Shown: positions 15,601-16,765 of the stretch, in pieces
Position numbering within the stretch: the first letter of the stretch is position 1
How the letters are laid out: every line of letters begins with the position of its first letter
DNA from: DUAG01 sp046756865
GTDB lineage: Bacteria > Nitrospirota > Nitrospiria > SBBL01 > JAADHI01
Direction: 5' to 3'
Length of the DNA stretch: 16,765 nt
NCBI GenBank assembly: GCA_046756865.1
Contig: JBHHXE010000032.1
Location: 1 to 16,765 of the forward strand
Program-made: the position numbers and the translations under genes
Notes under the pieces: generated by a model
Databases searched by the model: none
Seen by the model: only the letters and a program-made list of their open reading frames with translations
Told to the model about the DNA's origin: nothing

Positions 15601-16660
15601 ATGCCCCCCGAAGGACAGACTGAAAGAGATTGAATTTCAGGAGATTCTGATTATCAAGCCGAGTTCCTTCGGGGATGTTATTCATGCCCTCCCCGCGGTT
15701 GGTGCGATTCGGAGACGTTTCAAAAAGGCGAGAATCTCCTGGCTGATCAAGTCTGAATGGGGTCCGATTATTGAGGGCCATTCTTTTATCGATGAGGTGT
15801 TGTCGGTTCCTTTTTCGTGGGGTTCACTTCAGGGTATGGTCCATGCCGTTCGGAAGCGGTCTTTTGATCTTGTCGTTGATCTGCAGGGGCTTTTCAGAAG
15901 CGCCGTGCTTGGATTCCTTTCAAAGGCGCCTGTTCGGATCGGTCTTGCCAATAGCCGGGAAGGGGCTCCATTTTTCTACACGGATTGTGTATCCGTCCCT
16001 CAGGGCGCAATGCATGCCGTCGATCGGTATCGACTTGTTTCGGAGGCCTTGGGTGCGGGTGGCGACCGGATTGACTTTGGAATCGACCCATCGGAAGAGG
16101 CCGTATCGTCTGCCGACCAATTGATGGCAGAGGTCGGCTTACCCCAATCGGCGCCGTTTGTATTGGTTCATCCAACGGCCAGATGGGAAAGCAAAAAATG
16201 GGATCGGGATCGTTTTGCAAAACTTGGAGACTGGTTGATCGGGGAGAAAAATATACCCTTGTTTTTTGTCGGGAGTTCTGGTGAGCGATCTGAGATTGAT
16301 CAGATCATCTCTTCCATGAGGCAATCGGCAGAGAACCTTGCCGGGAAGACTTGCCTTGGCACATTGGCGGAGTTGAGTCGACGGGCGTGTTTTTTTGTTT
16401 GTAACGATTCCGGTCCGATGCACCTTGCGGCGGCGATGGGGACGCCGATTTTTGCCCTTTTTGGTCCGACCGACCCGAAGAAGGTTGGTCCTTATGGTTC
16501 CACGAGCACGGTGATCCGAAAGGGCGTGGATTGTACCGGATGCCGAAGAGGGAGGTGCATGCAAGAGAAAAAATGTATGAAGGCGATTTTAGTGGAAGAT
16601 GTGATCAGGGAGATCAGCTCGAGGTGGCAGGAGATTAAGGAACCTCTGAATAAGTCATGA
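15593..16660 (+). CDS. LPS heptosyltransferase, GT9 family (WaaC or WaaQ type)
   Basis: The 355-residue product is a second ADP-heptose-dependent glycosyltransferase. Its N-terminal domain has IIKPSSFGDVIHALPA (residues 20-35; D28 is the position of the catalytic Asp in WaaC). Its C-terminal domain has HPTARWESKKW (193-203), NDSGPMHLAAAMGTP (271-285) and FGPTDP (290-295). A Cys-rich tail (C314, C317, C322, C328) resembles that of its upstream neighbour. The usual scheme needs WaaC to add the first heptose to Kdo before WaaF adds the second, so WaaC is the natural guess; WaaQ-type branching enzymes look similar. The only in-frame start is GTG at 15593, overlapping the previous gene by 8 bases, with AGGAGA at 15577-15582. 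A better-placed ATG at 15601 is one base out of frame (see findings). Confidence 0.9.
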   Translation: MSECPPKDRLKEIEFQEILIIKPSSFGDVIHALPAVGAIRRRFKKARISWLIKSEWGPIIEGHSFIDEVLSVPFSWGSLQGMVHAVRKRSFDLVVDLQGLFRSAVLGFLSKAPVRIGLANSREGAPFFYTDCVSVPQGAMHAVDRYRLVSEALGAGGDRIDFGIDPSEEAVSSADQLMAEVGLPQSAPFVLVHPTARWESKKWDRDRFAKLGDWLIGEKNIPLFFVGSSGERSEIDQIISSMRQSAENLAGKTCLGTLAELSRRACFFVCNDSGPMHLAAAMGTPIFALFGPTDPKKVGPYGSTSTVIRKGVDCTGCRRGRCMQEKKCMKAILVEDVIREISSRWQEIKEPLNKS

Positions 16661-16753
16661 ATTTTTTTTCAGGGCAATCATGTCCCGTTTCCACGTTGCA
16701 AATCTTGAAAATAGCGGGCTATTCTCTGCGATTTGCGCCTTGAAACGAAACAT
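16655..16753 (-). CDS. Possible 32-codon minus-strand ORF, or the end of a larger one
   Basis: Reading the minus strand from ATG at 16753 gives a 32-residue basic peptide, MFRFKAQIAENSPLFSRFAT followed by WKRDMIALKKNS. Its stop lies at 16655-16657, just inside the 3' end of the last plus-strand gene. AGGAG (16763-16759) lies 5 bases before the ATG, a good ribosome binding site. The frame stays open to the window edge, so this could instead be the C-terminus of a convergent gene. The coding stretch contains the palindrome at 16698-16736, so a repeat element that happens to be open is the main alternative. I do not recognise a family and assign no function. Confidence 0.35.
   Translation of the reverse strand: MFRFKAQIAENSPLFSRFATWKRDMIALKKNS
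16698..16736. repeat. Long imperfect palindrome after the last heptosyltransferase gene
   Basis: gcaaatc (16698-16704) is an exact reverse complement of gatttgc (16730-16736). Inside it, gaaaatag (16707-16714) pairs with ctattctc (16719-16726) with one mismatch around the loop cggg. Further out, cgttt (16686-16690) matches aaacg (16743-16747). No T-run follows on the plus strand, so it does not look like an intrinsic terminator for the operon. A REP-like or structured intergenic element is the likeliest reading. The window ends too soon to see its right border. Confidence 0.5.
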
Positions 16754-16765
16754 TTTATCTCCTGA

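Noticed and set aside
16621..16669. Intrinsic terminator made of gaggt/acctc plus the T8 run at 16662-16669
   Set aside because: The stem is five pairs with a 16-base loop and lies 15 bases before the T-run. That geometry does not fit an intrinsic terminator.
1..16765. CRISPR arrays, tRNA or rRNA genes, transposases, phage or defence genes
   Set aside because: No regularly spaced direct repeats, cloverleaf-like segments or matching protein motifs were seen; the window is filled by envelope genes.

Overview
This window is a run of 14 plus-strand genes for building the Gram-negative outer membrane. It starts with the outer-membrane protein insertase BamA and the periplasmic chaperone Skp. It continues through most of the lipid A (Raetz) pathway and ends with inner-core LPS glycosyltransferases. 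The organism is therefore diderm and makes LPS with Kdo and, probably, heptose. Base composition looks balanced, roughly 50% G+C by eye. UDP-diacylglucosamine hydrolysis is done by LpxI rather than LpxH, and a Gfo/Idh/MocA oxidoreductase sits between lpxI and lpxB. Together with the gene order this suggests a Desulfobacterota-type ('deltaproteobacterial') or neighbouring lineage. That assignment is an inference from order and protein flavour, not something the sequence proves.

Layout. Positions 1-104 hold a degenerate inverted repeat, a possible sigma-70 promoter and the bamA ribosome binding site. bamA (105-2417) is followed by a 210-base gap that carries a second copy of the repeat, here a strong stem-loop. 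Then come skp (2628-3155), lpxD, fabZ, lpxA, lpxI, the Gfo/Idh/MocA oxidoreductase, lpxB, msbA, waaA (kdtA), lpxK, an LpxL-type acyltransferase, a heptosyltransferase fused to a GmhB-type phosphatase, and a second heptosyltransferase (ending 16660). From skp onward the genes abut, overlap by 4-8 bases, or lie within about 60 bases of each other. They probably form one transcript with widespread translational coupling. The last 105 bases hold a long imperfect palindrome inside a possible 32-codon minus-strand ORF.

How the genes work together. FabZ belongs to fatty acid elongation and feeds the acyl-ACP pool. LpxA and LpxD attach 3-hydroxyacyl chains to UDP-GlcNAc (or an amino variant). LpxI releases UMP to give lipid X. 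LpxB makes the disaccharide, LpxK adds the 4'-phosphate, WaaA adds Kdo and the LpxL homologue adds a secondary acyl chain. The two GT9 enzymes add heptose, and the fused phosphatase helps make the heptose donor. MsbA flips the product across the inner membrane. BamA and Skp assemble outer-membrane beta-barrels. Not present here: lpxC, gmhA, hldE, kdsA/kdsB, any gnnB aminotransferase, and the Lpt export genes.

I found no CRISPR array, tRNA, rRNA, transposase or defence system. The most useful leads are the WaaF-GmhB fusion, an apparent one-base frame problem at the start of the last gene, the repeat flanking bamA, the GnnA-like oxidoreductase, and the palindromic minus-strand small ORF at the end.
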